From the NCBI GenBank assembly GCA_963789885.1, contig CAWBNB010000051.1, positions 1 through 23,126 of the forward strand: DNA of 23,126 nt, given 5' to 3'. The notes under the pieces are model-generated. The model did not search any database. It was not told the origin of the DNA and worked only from the letters and a program-made list of their open reading frames with translations. This document shows, piece after piece, positions 1 through 8,484 of the stretch (its first letter is position 1; every line of letters starts with the position of its first letter). This DNA is from DATEDA01 sp963789885. GTDB lineage: Bacteria; Pseudomonadota; Gammaproteobacteria; Burkholderiales; SG8-39. A program made the translations under genes and the position numbers.

Positions 1-553
1 AATCCAACCGCCGTCGCCCTTGGGCTTTTCCTGGAAGCTCGTGATGCGGCTGCCATCGAGCACCAGCGAGCCGAAGCGCCCGGGCGGCTGCACTGCGGTC
101 AGCGTTGCCTTGGCCTTCTCGGCTTTGTGATGCGCGATCAGCGCCTTGAGGTCCACGTCGGCGACGCCGTCGCCGTAGGTGAAGCAGAAATCCTCGTTCC
201 CAAGGTAAGGCGCTACGCGCTTCAGGCGCCCGCCGGTCTGAGTCGCCTCGCCAGTCTCCACCAGCGTCACTTTCCAGGGCTCCGCGCTCTTCTGGTGCAC
301 CTGCATCGAGTTGTCGTGCATGTCGAAGGTCACGTCCGACATGTGCAGGAAGTAGTTGGCGAAGTACTCCTTGATCACGTAGCCCTTGTAGCCCGAGGCA
401 GACGACGAACTCTTCCACGCCCTGCGTCGAGTAGATCTTCATGATGTGCCAGATGATCGGCTTGCCGCCGATCTCGATCATGGGCTTGGGCTTGAGGACG
501 GATTCCTCGCTGATCCGCGTTCCGAGGCCCCCAGCCAATATTACGCACTTCAT
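1..553 (-). CDS. rfbF: Glucose-1-phosphate cytidylyltransferase, 5' part, frameshifted, cut by left edge
   Basis: Makes CDP-glucose from CTP and glucose-1-phosphate, the first step to CDP-3,6-dideoxyhexoses of O-antigens. Reading from the ATG at 553, the protein opens MKCVILAGGLGTR, the nucleotidyltransferase signature, followed by KPKPMIEIGGKPIIWHIMKIYS, which is strongly RfbF-like. After about residue 53 the frame breaks: one surplus base in the CCC at 392-394 must be dropped to continue as GYKGYVIKEYFANYFLHMSD and later FCFTYGDGVADVD and FQEKPKGDGGW, all typical of RfbF. About 184 residues are present; the rest lies beyond position 1. The family is certain from these motifs. The frameshift is probably a sequence error because both flanking parts are fully conserved. 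The partner CDP-glucose 4,6-dehydratase is not in the window. Confidence 0.9.
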   Translation of the reverse strand, partial: MKCVILAGGLGTRISEESVLKPKPMIEIGGKPIIWHIMKIYSTQGVEEFVVCLGLQGLRDQGVLRQLLPAHVGRDLRHARQLDAGAPEERGALESDAGGDWRGDSDRRAPEARSALPWERGFLLHLRRRRRRRGPQGADRASQSREGQGNADRSAAARALRLAGARWQPHHELPGKAQGRRRLD

Positions 554-1037
554 GTGGTCAGCTTTCCCATTATCGGCACGTGCGGACATTTTCGCAGAAA
601 CTCGCGCCTTGTCCTGAACGCGCTAAGTGCGCTCGTCGTGGCAGTGCTTTGTCGCGGGCGTCCAGCCCGTAATCCTGCCGGTGAGAACTGCGTCCGACCC
701 TGAAGGTGAGGCGGACCGAGCCGTTGCTCGGCGACCGTCGCCGCAATCACACCGTGCGCGCCTTGAAGCTGCGAGGAGACCCGTTCGCTAGCTCCGGCGG
801 GATCTGAGGCAGGGCGGGCTTAGAAGATGTTTGAGCTAGCGCCTCGTCCTCCCAGGACGACGGCACAACCCCTGATGCCACCGCCGGAGCTAATCCTGCG
901 GCTCGTCGCGTTGGGTGCCGCACTCCAGCCACCAGTGCGCTCGCCGCTGCGCAGCTGCCGGTGCTATTGCACGCGGCCCGACCCCTGCTCGACGTGCGAG
1001 AGGATGATCAGCATCGGCGGCGCGGTTAGACTGTCCA
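554..1037. other. Intergenic stretch without a recognisable gene
   Basis: These 484 bases separate rfbF from the end of the tandem glycosyltransferase. Short open frames exist on both strands but none looks like a known protein or has a convincing ribosome site. The only clear structure is a small perfect inverted repeat, CGTCCT-CCC-AGGACG at 845-859, without a T-run, so it is not a convincing terminator. The stretch is long compared with the tight spacing elsewhere and may be a remnant of a lost gene or element. Confidence 0.4.
569..574 (-). promoter_or_regulatory. Possible -10 box upstream of rfbF
   Basis: On the minus strand this reads GATAAT, five of six matches to TATAAT, about 16 bases before the rfbF ATG. 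No convincing -35 box is visible at 16-18 bases upstream, so this is weak. Confidence 0.25.
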
Positions 1038-3332
1038 CTAATTGATGCGAGCCGGCCAGGCCAGGTCAAAGCTCTCCGAATTCAATGACAGGTTAGGCGA
1101 ATACGCCGGGTCGTGGAACAAGGCCTGCTGCCAGCGCGCCCGCATGAACTCACGTTCTTTAAGAAGGTGCTGCCACCTTTCTGGCGTGGTTACGTACCCG
1201 CGGGTTGCGGATTCATGGTGCACAAGCTCCGCGAACGGCGTCCAGACGTTCCGGTATCCAGCCTCGCGCACGCGCAGACAGAAATCGACGTCGTTGAATG
1301 CCACCGATAGTTGTTCGTCCAGGCCGTTGACTTCTTCGTAGATTTCCTTTCGTATGACCAGGCAGGCGCCCGTTACGGCGCTGAACGACTGGTGCAGCAC
1401 GGCGCGCCCGAAGTACCCGGATTGACCCTTTGCCAGAAACTTGTGGGCATGATCCGCGACGCCACCCATACCAATGATGATGCCACCGTGCTGCAGGCGG
1501 CCGTCCGGATACCATAGCCGCGCGCCAACCGCGCCAATCTCCGGTTGGACGGCAAAGGACACCATCTCGCCAAGCCACTCGCCATCAGTGATCTCGATGT
1601 CGTTGTTCATGAGGCACACTAGGCTGCCCTTCGCCTCCTTCACGGCCCGATTGTTGAGCGCGGAATAGTTGAACGGCGAATCGTCGCGGAGGATGCGTAT
1701 CCTGTCCTTCGGCAACCTCGCAAACAGCGAGAAAGTCGCGGGTTCTACGCTGCCGTTGTCGACGATGATGACTTCATAGTTGGCGTAGCGCGTCTGCGCA
1801 AGAAGGGAGTCGATGCATTGGCCCAGAAGGTCGGCGCGGTCGCGGGTCGGAATGATGATCGAGACCAGAGGCGCCGGGTTCGGTACCGCGAACCGTACGC
1901 GGGTCATCCCCGGTAGCTCGGGTGCTGGCATGACCTCGGCCGAGACGCCGCGGCGCGCGAGATGCTCTACAACTGTCTTACGTGCTGCCTCGACCGCATG
2001 GGGCTTTTCGTGGACAGTCGGTGCGGTGCTATCGGCGACCGCGCGCCGGTGGTAGAGCACCCGCGGGATATGCACTACTTGCTCGGGCCCGAGCTTCTCG
2101 ACCGCGCGGAGCGCGAGATCATAATCTTGAGATCCCTGGAAGCCCTCGCGGAACCCGCCGATTTCGGACAGCAGCGTTCGCCGGTATACGCCGAGGTGAG
2201 AGATCATGTCCTGGCTGAGCAATAGCTCGTAGTTCAGCTCACACTTGAAATACGGGTCGAAGCGCTGGCCGCGCTCGTCGATCTTGTCTTCGTCCGTGTA
2301 GATCAGCCCCGCGTCCGGTTTACGCACGATGGCTTCGGCCACGAAATGAAGGGCAAGCGGATGCAGCAGGTCGTCGTGGTCGAGCCGAGCGACAAAATCG
2401 CCGGTCGCGAGCTCGAGCGCCATGTTGCTCGCCGCAGCGATATCGCCGTTCTTTTCGCGATATGCTAGATTAATGCGGGCGTCGCGCTGCGCGAACCGCT
2501 GCAACGATCGCCTGACGTGCGGTTCGGTCGACCCGTCGTCGGCGATGCAGAGTTCCCAGTGCGGGTAGATCTGCGCTTGCACCGACTCGATCGCCTCGCG
2601 CAATAGGTCTTCCGGCGTGTCGTAGACCGGCATGACGATCGAGACGAGCGGCCGATATGCCCATTGCGCATGCTGCGCAGCGAGCGTCGCATAATTCGAT
2701 GCCGGGGGTTCAAAGCTGCGGATCCATGCCGCATAGGTATACCCTTCGTTGCGCTTGGTTCGCTGATAACCCAAGACGAGCCGATCCGCATAGCCTCGGA
2801 CACGCGCTGCCGAGGGCACGGGTACCAAGGCGTCCGCTGCGTCGCCAAGCACGCTGCGCCAACCCCGTTTGCCTGCGAGCTCGCGCGCCATGGCAAGCGC
2901 AGCATGTGATCTGGCAAGGCACTGGACTGTCGGTTCTCCGAGTCTGAGGCGGTCGCCTCGCGTCAAGGGAGCAAGGCGGACCCGCCTAAGGTCCCGGGGT
3001 ACCGGGAAGATGAACTCGATACGGTTTCTGCCTGGCACAGGTCGCGGTAACCGCATGGCGCCCCCTTCAAAGGAGCCGCTGCCACGGTCGAAGTGGAGGA
3101 CGCAGACTGCATCGGGATCAACGTCCACAGAAAGCCGGACCCATCTGCCCGCGAAGCGATCGAGTAGTCCGAGTTCGAATTGAGGACTATCGCCGATGAC
3201 GTGCCAACTGTCAGGGGTGTCTGCGACCGGCTCGATACCGACGATCGGCCTTATGGGAAGCGGGATCGGGCGTGCCGCGAGGCCTGCACGAACCAATGTG
3301 CTCGTGCGGGGGCGTTCGAGGGGCAAATTCAC
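1038..3332 (-). CDS. Tandem-domain GT2 glycosyltransferase
   Basis: A cytoplasmic glycosyltransferase with two GT2 (GT-A fold) domains, a type common in O-antigen clusters where one protein adds two sugars in turn. After an N-terminal region of about 230 residues of unknown role, the first domain starts at PLVSIVMPVYDTPEDLL, with IADDGSTEP and the acidic metal motif ARLDHDDLLHP. The second starts at PLVSIIIPTRDRADLL, with IVDNGS, CLMNNDIEI and the C-terminal NDVDFCLRVREAGYRNVWTP. The frame stays open upstream to 3626, overlapping the exporter ATPase gene, so the true start is uncertain. I use the GTG at 3332 (764 aa). An ATG at 3448, just after the wzt stop, is in another frame and would need an indel to join. 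It follows wzm-wzt in one operon, so it probably builds the exported polysaccharide. Donor and acceptor cannot be read from sequence. Confidence 0.88.
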   Translation of the reverse strand: MNLPLERPRTSTLVRAGLAARPIPLPIRPIVGIEPVADTPDSWHVIGDSPQFELGLLDRFAGRWVRLSVDVDPDAVCVLHFDRGSGSFEGGAMRLPRPVPGRNRIEFIFPVPRDLRRVRLAPLTRGDRLRLGEPTVQCLARSHAALAMARELAGKRGWRSVLGDAADALVPVPSAARVRGYADRLVLGYQRTKRNEGYTYAAWIRSFEPPASNYATLAAQHAQWAYRPLVSIVMPVYDTPEDLLREAIESVQAQIYPHWELCIADDGSTEPHVRRSLQRFAQRDARINLAYREKNGDIAAASNMALELATGDFVARLDHDDLLHPLALHFVAEAIVRKPDAGLIYTDEDKIDERGQRFDPYFKCELNYELLLSQDMISHLGVYRRTLLSEIGGFREGFQGSQDYDLALRAVEKLGPEQVVHIPRVLYHRRAVADSTAPTVHEKPHAVEAARKTVVEHLARRGVSAEVMPAPELPGMTRVRFAVPNPAPLVSIIIPTRDRADLLGQCIDSLLAQTRYANYEVIIVDNGSVEPATFSLFARLPKDRIRILRDDSPFNYSALNNRAVKEAKGSLVCLMNNDIEITDGEWLGEMVSFAVQPEIGAVGARLWYPDGRLQHGGIIIGMGGVADHAHKFLAKGQSGYFGRAVLHQSFSAVTGACLVIRKEIYEEVNGLDEQLSVAFNDVDFCLRVREAGYRNVWTPFAELVHHESATRGYVTTPERWQHLLKEREFMRARWQQALFHDPAYSPNLSLNSESFDLAWPARIN

Positions 3333-3454
3333 GATGGCGCGCTGAAAGTTGGCCGTTTGCGCGCTTCCGGTCGATCCCTGGATTGCATAGATCGCGTGCC
3401 GTCGATGGAGAACGCTGCGGTCGGCCGAAGCTTCTCTGTGCGCTTCATGCCGGC

Positions 3455-4159
3455 CTAGGTCCGGTCGACGACCCTGCCGTGTTCGAGATGGAATACCCGC
3501 GTGCAGGTCTTCTTGATCACGTCCTCGTTGTGGGACGCGATCACGAGCAGCTTCGCGTTGCCCACCAGTTCGGTCAACCGCTTCTCGGCCTTTTCCGTGA
3601 ACTCCGCGTCGCCGACGCCGAGCCACTCATCCATGAGAACTATATCGGCTTGCACGCTGGTCGAGATCGCGAACATCAGGCGCATGACCATGCCGGAAGA
3701 GTAGGTCCTCATCGGCATGTCGATAAAGTCGCCCAGCTCGGCGAAAGCGCACACCTCATCCACCATATTCAGGATCTCTCTCTTGCGCAGGCCGAGGATC
3801 GTTCCACGCAGGAAGATGTTCTCGTAGCCGGTTGCATCGGCATCCATGCCGAGAGTGATGCTCAGCATCGAGGCGATGCGCCCTCGCACGTCGATGGAAC
3901 CGGCGACCGGCTCATAGACGCCAGCCAGGACTCGCAGCAGGGTGGTCTTCCCGGAGCCGTTATGTCCTACCAGCCCGACTCGCTCGCCCTCGTTCAGGTC
4001 GAAGCTTACGTGATCGAGCGCGCGAACGACCACGCGGTCGGCTGCGTCTGCCGCGATCGCGCCTCCCGTGGCCGCTCGCAGCACAGTGCTCTTGAGCGAC
4101 CGGCTCTTGCCGCCGTATATTGGGAAATCGACCACGACATCGCGAGCGCTGACGAGCAT
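3455..4159 (-). CDS. wzt: ABC polysaccharide exporter, ATP-binding subunit
   Basis: Drives export of undecaprenyl-linked polysaccharide across the inner membrane with Wzm. The 234-residue protein has Walker A GHNGSGKTT (65-73), the signature YSSGMVMRL (153-161), Walker B IVLMDEW (173-179) and an H-loop His at 210; the spacing DEWLGVGDAEF is typical of the KpsT/Wzt branch. The ATG at 4159 begins two bases after the wzm stop, so the genes are surely coupled; the longer open frame upstream only shadows wzm. It ends right after the nucleotide-binding domain and lacks the extra C-terminal carbohydrate-binding domain found in Wzt proteins that recognise a modified chain end. It therefore resembles the short KpsT/RfbE-like forms. 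Confidence 0.95.
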   Translation of the reverse strand: MLVSARDVVVDFPIYGGKSRSLKSTVLRAATGGAIAADAADRVVVRALDHVSFDLNEGERVGLVGHNGSGKTTLLRVLAGVYEPVAGSIDVRGRIASMLSITLGMDADATGYENIFLRGTILGLRKREILNMVDEVCAFAELGDFIDMPMRTYSSGMVMRLMFAISTSVQADIVLMDEWLGVGDAEFTEKAEKRLTELVGNAKLLVIASHNEDVIKKTCTRVFHLEHGRVVDRT

Positions 4160-4161
4160 CG

Positions 4162-4960
4162 TCAAACCCAATAAGCGACCCGGGCGCGATACCGACTGAG
4201 AAAGGCAACCGCCATTGCGCATCCTACGAGAGTGATCGCTCCGACCGCCGGCCAGGACAGCGGGTTGACAGGAGCACCCAGCAGCGGCGCTCGCATGATC
4301 TCCAAGAAGTGATAGAACGGGTTCAGGTTCACCGTCCACAAATGGCGGCCGAGCATTTCCGGTTGCCAGAGCACGGGTGTCAAGAAAAAAGCCGCCTGGA
4401 CGATGTTCGCCACAATCAATGGAATATCCCGGAATCGGGCGCAGACGACGGCCAATACCGTTCCGAACAGAAAAGCGTTCACCGCAAACGCGAGCACTGC
4501 AGCCGGAAAGAGCAGAAGCTCCGCCGAGATCGGCGGCCGACTGTAGATCATCACTGCGACAACGACGAGCATGTTGTGGAAAAGGATGATCAGGTTTTTC
4601 CACACAACCCGCAGGACGTGCACGGATAATGGGAGCTTGACCTGCTTAATGAAACCCTCCGCCGCAACAAATGCAGTACACGAATCGCCGATCGCTTGAG
4701 CCACCAACTGCCAGAACACGAGGCCAGTCGCCAGAAAGGCAAAGTAGCGTGCCGAGATCCTGATTGAACAGCTTGCCGTAAAGCGGGCCCATCACGACCA
4801 ACATCACTCCGGTGCTGATCGTCAGCCAGAACGGACCCAACACGGAGCGCCGGTAGCGTTGTCGGACGTCCAGCCAACCGAGCATCGGCCAAATGCGGAC
4901 GCTTCGCAAGCCATCGACGACATCGGCAATCGCGAGCCGGAGCTTTGAAGTGGGTTTCAT
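4162..4960 (-). CDS. wzm: ABC polysaccharide exporter, membrane subunit, frameshifted
   Basis: Inner-membrane permease that pairs with the ATPase encoded two bases downstream. From the ATG at 4960 it reads MKPTSKLRLAIADVVDGL, then DVRQRYRRSVLGPFW, a hallmark of the ABC-2 polysaccharide exporter family, and reaches LYGKLFNQDLGT. There the frame breaks: one surplus base at about 4747-4749 must be dropped to continue as YFAFLATGLVFWQLVAQ. The C-terminal part has hydrophobic helices and the family segment VNLNPFYHFLEIMRAPLLG. The repaired length is 265 aa, normal for Wzm. The frameshift may be a sequence error, because the downstream half is fully conserved. No clear Shine-Dalgarno is seen before the ATG. 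Confidence 0.9.
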
Positions 4961-4975
4961 CGAAGAGCGGTCGCG

Positions 4976-4981
4976 ATTGTA
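4976..4981 (-). promoter_or_regulatory. Possible -10 box for the wzm-wzt operon
   Basis: On the minus strand this reads TACAAT, 15 bases before the wzm ATG. The -35 position holds only a poor match. The 256-base divergent gap (4961-5216) also has an inverted repeat, ACCTCG (5069-5074) and CGAGGT (5084-5089), of unknown meaning. Confidence 0.3.
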
Positions 4982-5216
4982 TCCGCGACGCCGTGAATCC
5001 GTTGAGACGCCTATGAGAAGCTGACAAAGTGCGTGAAGCTGGTCTCTCTTCCGGAATCGAATACCAACACCTCGTTGGATCCGCGAGGTTTCCCACCCCG
5101 ACATCCTCGAGCTGTAACGCCACGAGGATTCGATCGCGCTTGCAGCGTGCTGCTCGCCATCGCCGAGCTAGTACATCCTCTACGTCGGTTGTACGCGCTC
5201 CTCGCTTGACGCCCTA

Positions 5217-6119
5217 ATGCCGACCCCGCCCGGTGAGCGGCATCTCGTCTCCATCTGCATCCCGATGTTCGAGGCGGGCCGGTTCATCGTGGACGCGATC
5301 GACAGCGCTCGCGGGCAAACCTACCAGAATGTCGAGATCATCGTCGTCGACAACTGCTCGCAGGACGGCTCATTCGAGCTGGCCGAAGCGGCCGCGCGCG
5401 CTGACCCCCGCATTCGCATTCACCGCAACGCTCAGAACCTCGGCATGCAGCGGAACTTCGGACGATGCCTCGAACTCGCCGCGGGCGAATATATCAAGTT
5501 CCTGCCGGCCGATGACGTGCTCGAGCAGGAGTGCGTTGCGAGGCTCGCTGACGTGCTCGACGCGCACCCCTCGGTAGCGCTGGTCGTCTCAGCGCGGCGG
5601 ATCGCGAACGAGCAGCTGCACGAACGCGCGGTCAGGGGCTATGCGCACCGGAGCTTGACCGTGTCAGGAGAAAAGGCGATCCGGCGGGCTTATGTATTCG
5701 GGAACGTGATCGGCGAGCCGACTGCCGCGCTCTTCCGGCGCAGTGCGCTCGCTAACGGAGTTTCCGACTATTACACGCAGCTGCTGGATCTGGACATGTG
5801 GTTTCGCATCCTCGCGCACGGCGATCTCGCTTTCGTGGCGGAACCCCTATGCAAGATCCGAACGCATGCTCGTCAGCTCACCTATGCAAACACGCGCTCG
5901 ACGCGCATACTCGACGAGCGAGTCCAACTGTTTCGCGACTACTCGGCCCGGACGTTCCTGCACTTGAACTGGTTCGAGCGCCTGATCTGGGACTTGCGGC
6001 TGCTTCGGTGGTGGCGGCGCACGGGCTTCGAGACCGAGCCCGCGACAGTGGGCTCCGCGCTCTATCTGCCGTGGCCGGGCACGGCGCTCGCAGCCGCGCG
6101 AGCGGCCCTGCGGCGCTGA
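5217..6119 (+). CDS. GT2 glycosyltransferase
   Basis: A single-domain GT-A glycosyltransferase of 300 residues, probably acting at the cytoplasmic membrane face on the growing O-chain. It opens with HLVSICIPMFEAGRFIVDAI, followed by IIVVDNCSQDGS and the nucleotide-sugar/metal region KFLPADDVLEQ, where a DD replaces the more usual DXD. The C-terminal part (RILAHGDLAFVAEPLCKIR, then a Trp/Arg-rich segment) is typical of GT2 proteins with a membrane-associated tail. The ATG at 5217 sits just before the conserved first strand. It is the first gene of a plus-strand run with an acyltransferase (28-base gap) and an SGNH protein. The sugar transferred is not known. Confidence 0.9.
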   Translation: MPTPPGERHLVSICIPMFEAGRFIVDAIDSARGQTYQNVEIIVVDNCSQDGSFELAEAAARADPRIRIHRNAQNLGMQRNFGRCLELAAGEYIKFLPADDVLEQECVARLADVLDAHPSVALVVSARRIANEQLHERAVRGYAHRSLTVSGEKAIRRAYVFGNVIGEPTAALFRRSALANGVSDYYTQLLDLDMWFRILAHGDLAFVAEPLCKIRTHARQLTYANTRSTRILDERVQLFRDYSARTFLHLNWFERLIWDLRLLRWWRRTGFETEPATVGSALYLPWPGTALAAARAALRR

Positions 6120-6147
6120 TCGGCAATTTGGATCACCGCGTTTCTCG

Positions 6148-7281
6148 ATGTCAACAGCCCAAACAGCAAAGACGTCACCCTTGCTTGCCTCGACCGGCAG
6201 TTACCCGGCTCAAAGGGTGGAAAGCCAGAAGATAGAATCGATCCAGGCCCTGCGTGGCGTGGCCGCAATGGCCGTCGTTGCGCTCCACGCGATGGCGATC
6301 GAGCGAAAGTATTCCGGCGGGGACGTGCTGCTGCCCGACTGGTTTCGCTTCGGCGAATCGGGCGTCGACCTCTTCTTCGTCATCAGCGGCTTCGTGATGG
6401 TGACCGTCACCCGCGGGCGCTTCGGCAGGCTCCACGAAGTGCTGCGCTTCGCGTGGAGCCGCGTCACGCGGATCTATCCGACCTACTGGTTCTACTTCTT
6501 CGTGACACTCGGGGTGTTTCTGTGGCAACCGGCGTGGGTGAACTCCTCGCTCCACAAAGAGGCGGATCTGTGGGCCTCGTTCCTGCTGCTGCCGAGCGAT
6601 ACCTTGCCGCTCGTCATGGTCGCGTGGTCGCTCGTCAACGAGCTGTGGTTTTACCTCGTGTTTGCCATCTTGCTGTTCTTTCCAGAGAAGGCGCTGCTGC
6701 CGTCGTTGTGCGTCTGGGCGGCTGCGATCCTGGGGATCAACTTGTTCCTGGACACGAGCGCCTTTACACCGACGGCGCTCATCATGAGCCATCCCTTGAC
6801 GTGCGAGTTCATCATCGGCAGCCTGGTCGCGCTCTTTGTACGCGCCGAATTCACGCGCAAGCTGCCCACGGGACTCTTCTGGGGAATGTTGATCGTCGTC
6901 GCCGTCGGCGTGGTCCAAGCCGATGCAGCGGGTGTGCTGGCGGGCAGCCGCCTAACGCGCGCCCTGGTGATCGGCGGTTTGTACGGCGCGCTGCTTGGTT
7001 CTTGCGTCGTCCTGGAAGGCCGGCGCGCGCTGCGCATACCGGCTTTCCTGCGGCTTAACGGAGACATGTCCTACACCGTCTACCTCTCTCATGTCCTCGT
7101 CCTGTCGGTGATCGGCAAGATCTGGCTGGCAATCGGACCGGTGAGCGGCCTAGTGGACAACGTGGTTGCGTGCACGGTCATGTTCACCGCAGTCATCGTC
7201 TATGGCTGGATCGCATACCGGCTCATCGAGAAGCCGACGGTCGATCTTTCGCATCGGCTTCGCGCGCGCCTGATTGGATGA
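6148..7281 (+). CDS. Acyltransferase-3 family O-acyltransferase (OafA-like), membrane
   Basis: A polytopic inner-membrane protein of 377 residues that, by family, moves an acyl group (usually acetyl) across the membrane onto a surface polysaccharide. Seen here: the IQALRGVAAMAVVALH segment with Arg36 and the candidate catalytic His47, then GVDLFFVISGF (72-82) and RVTRIYPTYW (105-114), the three classic AT3 motifs, followed by hydrophobic segments and a late RLIEKP. It ends after the membrane domain and has no fused SGNH domain. The next gene is a separate SGNH protein 77 bases downstream, which suggests the two act together. The start is upstream of the conserved block; residues 1-28 are poorly conserved, so the exact start is less sure. 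Confidence 0.92.
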   Translation: MSTAQTAKTSPLLASTGSYPAQRVESQKIESIQALRGVAAMAVVALHAMAIERKYSGGDVLLPDWFRFGESGVDLFFVISGFVMVTVTRGRFGRLHEVLRFAWSRVTRIYPTYWFYFFVTLGVFLWQPAWVNSSLHKEADLWASFLLLPSDTLPLVMVAWSLVNELWFYLVFAILLFFPEKALLPSLCVWAAAILGINLFLDTSAFTPTALIMSHPLTCEFIIGSLVALFVRAEFTRKLPTGLFWGMLIVVAVGVVQADAAGVLAGSRLTRALVIGGLYGALLGSCVVLEGRRALRIPAFLRLNGDMSYTVYLSHVLVLSVIGKIWLAIGPVSGLVDNVVACTVMFTAVIVYGWIAYRLIEKPTVDLSHRLRARLIG

Positions 7282-7313
7282 GCTGCCTGGGGACTTCCCT
7301 GTTTCGGGGGGTT

Positions 7314-7344
7314 CCCCATCACTCGTTACCCCATCTACCCCATC
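7314..7344 (+). repeat. Three copies of CCCCATC between the acyltransferase and SGNH genes
   Basis: CCCCATC occurs at 7314-7320, 7329-7335 and 7338-7344; the last two are part of a perfect 9-base tandem repeat TACCCCATC. They lie 15-45 bases before the GTG start of the SGNH gene. Function unknown. Confidence 0.5.
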
Positions 7345-7358
7345 GCTAACTTGATGCC

Positions 7359-8462
7359 GTGAAGCTTCTTCTGCGTTCGCTGCTGTCGCTCGCCGTCGTG
7401 ATTGCGATCACCGCGCTTCTGCTCGAGCTCGGACTGCGCGCCCTCGCCTTTCTGCCGGGGCAAGCAACCGGCCTCGCCTCGGACCCGGACGTGGGCATCA
7501 TCGGCATGCCACACGTCGCGAATGGTGCCCTGGTGACAAACGCTCAGGGTTTCAACGACCGGGAGTTCGCGGCCGCCGCACTGCCCCCGAAGGCGGTATT
7601 CGTTGGCGACTCCTTCACCTTTGGCGTGACACCGTTCGCCGAGTCATTCGCCCATCGCGTCGAGGACCTGATGGGCGGGGCCGATACCTTCCGAGTGGTG
7701 AACCTGGGCGTCCCCGCCACGGGCCCGCAGGAATACCTGGCGATGATCCGCCGCCGGGCGCTATCGATGCGACCCGAATGGGTAGTCGTCAACCTCTTCG
7801 TCGGGAATGACATTCGTCAGGCGCATCCGGACTACCGCACGCTGATCTACCTCGGCGGTGCGAGGTCGATGTACCATCCGCTCCGGTTCGGAACGGAGTG
7901 GAGCGAGTACTATCTTGCGCGGGTCTTGCACACGCTGGCGCAGAGGTACCTGCCAGGAGCGCCCACCAACGAATCCATCGCGGCTTGCGCCACGAGCCCG
8001 GCAGCGGCGGCGCGTCTGAACCCCTTTCTGCTGAACGTCTACGATCGCGAGCTCGAGATCTATGACGTCGCCGGCGTCACCAGGGTGAAAGAGGCCCTCG
8101 CCGGGATGAGGGATCTCGTCGGCCAGATGGCGGCCAGTGCAGCTGCCTCGGGCGCCCGCGTCCTGTTCGTGCTCGCGCCGAGCGAGATCCAGCTCGACCA
8201 GAACCTGCGCGACAGCGTGTTGCGCTGCCTGGGCAAGCGTGGCACGCGCTACGATTTCTTGCAGCCGCAGCGCCTCTTGGGCGAACAGCTCGAGAAGCAA
8301 GGCCTTCCTTACCTCGATTTATGGCCAGCGCTATCCCGCTACCCGACGAGCGCAACCTACACGCCGCTGGATACGCATTGGAACGCCTTCGGCAACGAAG
8401 TTGCTGCCCGGGCAATCGCCGCCAAGTTGAGGGAGCTCGGCGCCGCGCAGACCGCGCGCTGA
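7359..8462 (+). CDS. SGNH/GDSL-type hydrolase or acyltransferase with N-terminal membrane anchor
   Basis: A 367-residue protein with one N-terminal hydrophobic helix (about residues 4-32), likely a signal anchor that places the rest in the periplasm. The SGNH blocks are clear: block I VGDSFTFG with nucleophile Ser85, block III FVGND with Asn150, and block V DTHWN with Asp338 and His340. Such proteins esterify or de-esterify sugars. Lying directly after an AT3 acyltransferase that lacks its own SGNH domain, it is a good candidate for the periplasmic partner that attaches the acyl group to the O-chain; this role is inferred. The GTG at 7359 is chosen because the membrane helix starts at once after it. 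It faces the next gene convergently across 22 bases. Confidence 0.88.
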   Translation: MKLLLRSLLSLAVVIAITALLLELGLRALAFLPGQATGLASDPDVGIIGMPHVANGALVTNAQGFNDREFAAAALPPKAVFVGDSFTFGVTPFAESFAHRVEDLMGGADTFRVVNLGVPATGPQEYLAMIRRRALSMRPEWVVVNLFVGNDIRQAHPDYRTLIYLGGARSMYHPLRFGTEWSEYYLARVLHTLAQRYLPGAPTNESIAACATSPAAAARLNPFLLNVYDRELEIYDVAGVTRVKEALAGMRDLVGQMAASAAASGARVLFVLAPSEIQLDQNLRDSVLRCLGKRGTRYDFLQPQRLLGEQLEKQGLPYLDLWPALSRYPTSATYTPLDTHWNAFGNEVAARAIAAKLRELGAAQTAR

Positions 8463-8484
8463 CAGCTGCCCCCTCGACTCGCAG

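Noticed and set aside
845..859. Small hairpin as terminator of the left gap
   Set aside because: Only six base pairs and no T-run on either side.
3272..4174. 300-codon plus-strand open frame opposite wzt
   Set aside because: It is the antisense of a well-conserved ATPase gene and looks like no protein family.
5171..5194. GTACA/TGTAC inverted repeat before the GT2 gene
   Set aside because: Five-base arms with a 14-base spacer are expected by chance.
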